From the NCBI GenBank assembly GCA_934572365.1, contig CAKTKX010000061.1, positions 1-7,823 on the forward strand: a DNA stretch of 7,823 nucleotides. Reading direction: 5' to 3'. Source of the stretch: an uncultured Oscillospiraceae bacterium. Lineage in GTDB: Bacteria > Bacillota > Clostridia > Oscillospirales > Oscillospiraceae. The position numbers and the translations under genes were made by a program. This document shows positions 6,553-7,823 of the stretch, in pieces. Positions within the stretch are counted from its first letter, which is position 1. Each line of letters begins with the position of its first letter. The notes below the pieces were generated by a model, which saw only the letters and a program-made list of their open reading frames with translations, was not told the DNA's origin and searched no databases.

Positions 6553-6585
6553 CCGCCCAACTTCCCCAAGCCGCGGTTACTTCTT
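6544..6585. repeat. Perfect 13-bp stem overlapping the toxin stop codon
   Basis: AAGAAGTAACCGC (6544-6556) pairs exactly with GCGGTTACTTCTT (6573-6585) around a 16-nt loop containing CTTCCCCAAG. The toxin TAA lies in the left arm. There is no clear T run on the plus strand; on the minus strand TTATTATC follows. It can act as the antisense RNA terminator, a stability element for either RNA, or the loop through which the two RNAs first touch. Confidence 0.75.
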
Positions 6586-6595
6586 GTAATCTACT

Positions 6596-6620
6596 GGGGA
6601 ACCGACCTACTGGTAGCACC
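6596..6620 (+). repeat. Right arm of the inverted repeat flanking the toxin gene
   Basis: GGGGAACCG (6596-6604) and TACTGGTAGCACC (6608-6620) mirror the left arm at 6369-6400. Because of this, the antisense RNA and the toxin mRNA would begin with nearly the same sequence, GGTGCTACCAGTA. Confidence 0.85.
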
Positions 6621-6631
6621 CCTGTATCCAT

Positions 6632-6660
6632 ACTATATCCCAAATCTTTTATTTTGTCAA
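6632..6660 (-). promoter_or_regulatory. Strong promoter of the antisense RNA
   Basis: On the minus strand a perfect -35 TTGACA (6655-6660) and a -10 TATAGT (6632-6637, 5 of 6) are 17 bp apart, with an AT-rich spacer. There is no minus-strand coding gene downstream to explain it; its only visible product is an RNA across the toxin 3' end. It is clearly closer to consensus than the toxin promoter, as expected when the antitoxin is in excess. Confidence 0.78.
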
Positions 6661-6662
6661 CT

Positions 6663-6690
6663 GCCCTGCCTTCCGGCAGAGCTTTTTTAT
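6663..6690 (+). terminator. Intrinsic terminator for plus-strand (toxin) transcription
   Basis: GCCCTGCC (6663-6670) pairs with GGCAGAGC (6675-6682), one C-A mismatch, around TTCC, followed by TTTTTT. If the toxin mRNA ends here it includes both arms of the flanking inverted repeat. It overlaps the region just upstream of the antisense promoter. Confidence 0.72.
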
Positions 6691-6700
6691 TGCGCAGGAA

Positions 6701-6722
6701 ACCCCCGCCGCACGGCGGGGGT
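6701..6722 (-). terminator. Hairpin terminator after the cell wall hydrolase gene
   Basis: A GC-rich palindrome, ACCCCCGCCG-CA-CGGCGGGGGT, lies 22 nt beyond the hydrolase stop. On the minus strand it is followed by only TTTCC, so it is a strong hairpin with a weak T tract. Confidence 0.6.
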
Positions 6723-6744
6723 CAAATTTCATTTTCCGGGCTGT

Positions 6745-7823
6745 TTATTTCTCCGCCGCGGCGATGTAGTCGTTCCCATAGCAGAAGATATGTCCGCCGA
6801 TCTGTCCCCAGACGTTGCTGTTGGTGGGCTTTGTGGCGAAATACACCACTTCCTTCGGCAAAATGTAGGGGCCGTAAATCGCCCTTTCAATGGCCTCGTA
6901 CTGTGCCTGGAAGGGTTCCGCCTTGTCCAGGCGGGGGACAGAGCGGAACTGCCCCTGCCCGTAGATCACGTCATGGAGGTTATCGGGGAAATCACCGGAG
7001 GCGATCCGGTTCAGCGCCACCTCCGCGACGGCCTGCTGGCCTTCGGCGCACTCGCCCTGGGCTTCCACCCAGACGACCTTTGCCAGAAGCTTAATATCGT
7101 CCTGGCTCAGCTCAATGTCGGAATACCGGGGCTCGCCCCGCACAGGGGTCTCCTCGTAGTAAATGAAAGGTTCCTCCGGCATAGCGCTCTTGTCATAAAT
7201 CCACGCGCCGTTGTAGCCCAGCAAAATGTCCTCCGGGTCGAAGCCTTCCTCAAAGCCGTTCTTCAGCTGCCAGAAATTGTAGTTATCCCGGTTAGAATCG
7301 TTGACCGTGATCTTTCCGTTCTCGTTGATGCCGGTCAGGACAATGAAGTGCTGGGAATTGGTGAAGATGGAATCGTGATCCATCAGCACGATGGCAACCT
7401 GCCCCTCCTGCAGCGCTTTGTAAACCACATGCCAATTTTCCGCCTTCTCGCAGGCAAGCTGGAGCATTTTGTTGCCATACTCCAGCCTGGCAACATTGTT
7501 GATCGCCCGTCCGCCGAAATAATGCGCCAACTCGTCGGGAGTATATTCATGGTCGGTTAAATAGCTTGCCACCATGGCCAGGGAAACGATGCTGCATCCG
7601 CTGGTCGCAATGGTGCCGCTGCCGTACATGGTGTAGGGGTAATCGTCCTGGAAGTACAGCGGAACGGTAGAGATGACCTTTTTTTCCTCGCTCCGGGTCT
7701 CCTCCGGGACTTCCTCGGTAGTTGCGGGAGGTGTTTCCTCGACCGCCTGCGTCTCCGCCGTCGGTTCTGCAGGGGTTTCCGCCTCCGCGGGAACATACAG
7801 GTATTGCAGCACAAGTCTGCAAT
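6745..7823 (-). CDS. C39-like peptidase / SleB-type cell wall hydrolase fusion, N-terminus cut by the window edge
   Basis: This is probably an exported protein acting on peptidoglycan. The frame is open to the right edge, so the N-terminus (likely signal or membrane anchor) is missing; the GTG at 7812 is an internal position, not a convincing start. Numbering from that GTG: a Pro/Glu/Thr-rich linker (~8-45) leads to a C39-like cysteine peptidase domain (~48-205). It has the oxyanion glutamine Q55 in YFQDDY, nucleophile C73 in TSGCSIVSLAMV, H155 in SQHFIVLTG and D172 in VNDSN. A SleB/CwlJ-type hydrolase domain (~238-355) follows, with E250 in WVEAQGE as probable catalytic acid, the motif AVAEVALNRI, GQFRSV and a terminal GGHIFCYGNDY. 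SleB-type enzymes are lytic transglycosylases best known from spore cortex breakdown; a vegetative role is also possible. Each domain is clear; the combined function is inferred. Confidence 0.92.
   Translation of the reverse strand, partial: CRLVLQYLYVPAEAETPAEPTAETQAVEETPPATTEEVPEETRSEEKKVISTVPLYFQDDYPYTMYGSGTIATSGCSIVSLAMVASYLTDHEYTPDELAHYFGGRAINNVARLEYGNKMLQLACEKAENWHVVYKALQEGQVAIVLMDHDSIFTNSQHFIVLTGINENGKITVNDSNRDNYNFWQLKNGFEEGFDPEDILLGYNGAWIYDKSAMPEEPFIYYEETPVRGEPRYSDIELSQDDIKLLAKVVWVEAQGECAEGQQAVAEVALNRIASGDFPDNLHDVIYGQGQFRSVPRLDKAEPFQAQYEAIERAIYGPYILPKEVVYFATKPTNSNVWGQIGGHIFCYGNDYIAAAEK

Larger units (their letters stand above)
6530..6626 (-). ncRNA. Predicted antisense antitoxin RNA
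   Basis: A strong minus-strand promoter (6632-6660) would start an RNA at about 6625 that runs leftward through the right repeat arm and the last codons of the toxin gene. A likely 3' end is the 13-bp stem at 6544-6585, followed on this strand by the moderately U-rich TTATTATC, giving roughly 90-100 nt. It would be fully complementary to the 3' part of the toxin mRNA, as in txpA/RatA-type systems. Both ends are predicted, not observed. Confidence 0.52.

Noticed and set aside
6225..6569. 114-aa minus-strand open frame starting MGKLGGYFFLL
   Set aside because: It runs antisense through the toxin gene and the mannosidase terminator stem. Its N-terminal hydrophobic part is just the reverse reading of the toxin gene; the antisense RNA explains transcription of this strand better.

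Overview
The window looks like chromosomal DNA from a GC-rich anaerobic Firmicute, most likely a gut clostridium of the Oscillospiraceae type. This is inferred from the GC-rich Shine-Dalgarno-led genes, a YtrA-type GntR/ABC operon, a SleB-type cell wall hydrolase, the small holin-like toxin and a compact palindromic repeat of a kind common in that group. No single feature fixes the genus.

Left part (1-3145, minus strand): a three-gene operon reading leftward. A short GntR-family repressor (YtrA type) is followed, with start/stop overlaps, by an ABC ATPase (YtrB type) and a large ABC-2-like permease that runs off the left edge. A near-consensus sigma-A promoter precedes it, and a 19-bp inverted repeat covers the predicted transcription start. 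This suggests an autoregulated efflux or envelope-stress transporter. Position 3146-3504 has no gene. It holds a 128-bp MITE-like palindromic repeat (3235-3362) and two terminator-like hairpins that serve the tRNA genes to the right.

Middle (3505-6333): two tRNA genes on the minus strand (Gln-TTG then Lys-TTT) share one promoter. That promoter is divergent from the promoter of a plus-strand, cytoplasmic GH2 beta-mannosidase (797 aa), which ends in a strong intrinsic terminator.

Right part (6334-6745): the most interesting region. A 30-codon gene encodes a small hydrophobic peptide ending in Lys-Lys-Lys, of the holin-like/type I toxin kind. It lies between the arms of an imperfect inverted repeat. 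Its ribosome binding sites are folded into hairpins, and its stop codon sits in a perfect 13-bp stem. A consensus promoter on the opposite strand would make an antisense RNA over its 3' end. Together these look like a complete type I toxin-antitoxin locus.

Right end (6745-7823, minus strand): the C-terminal part of a protein joining a C39-like cysteine peptidase domain to a SleB-type cell wall hydrolase domain, cut at its N-terminus by the window edge.
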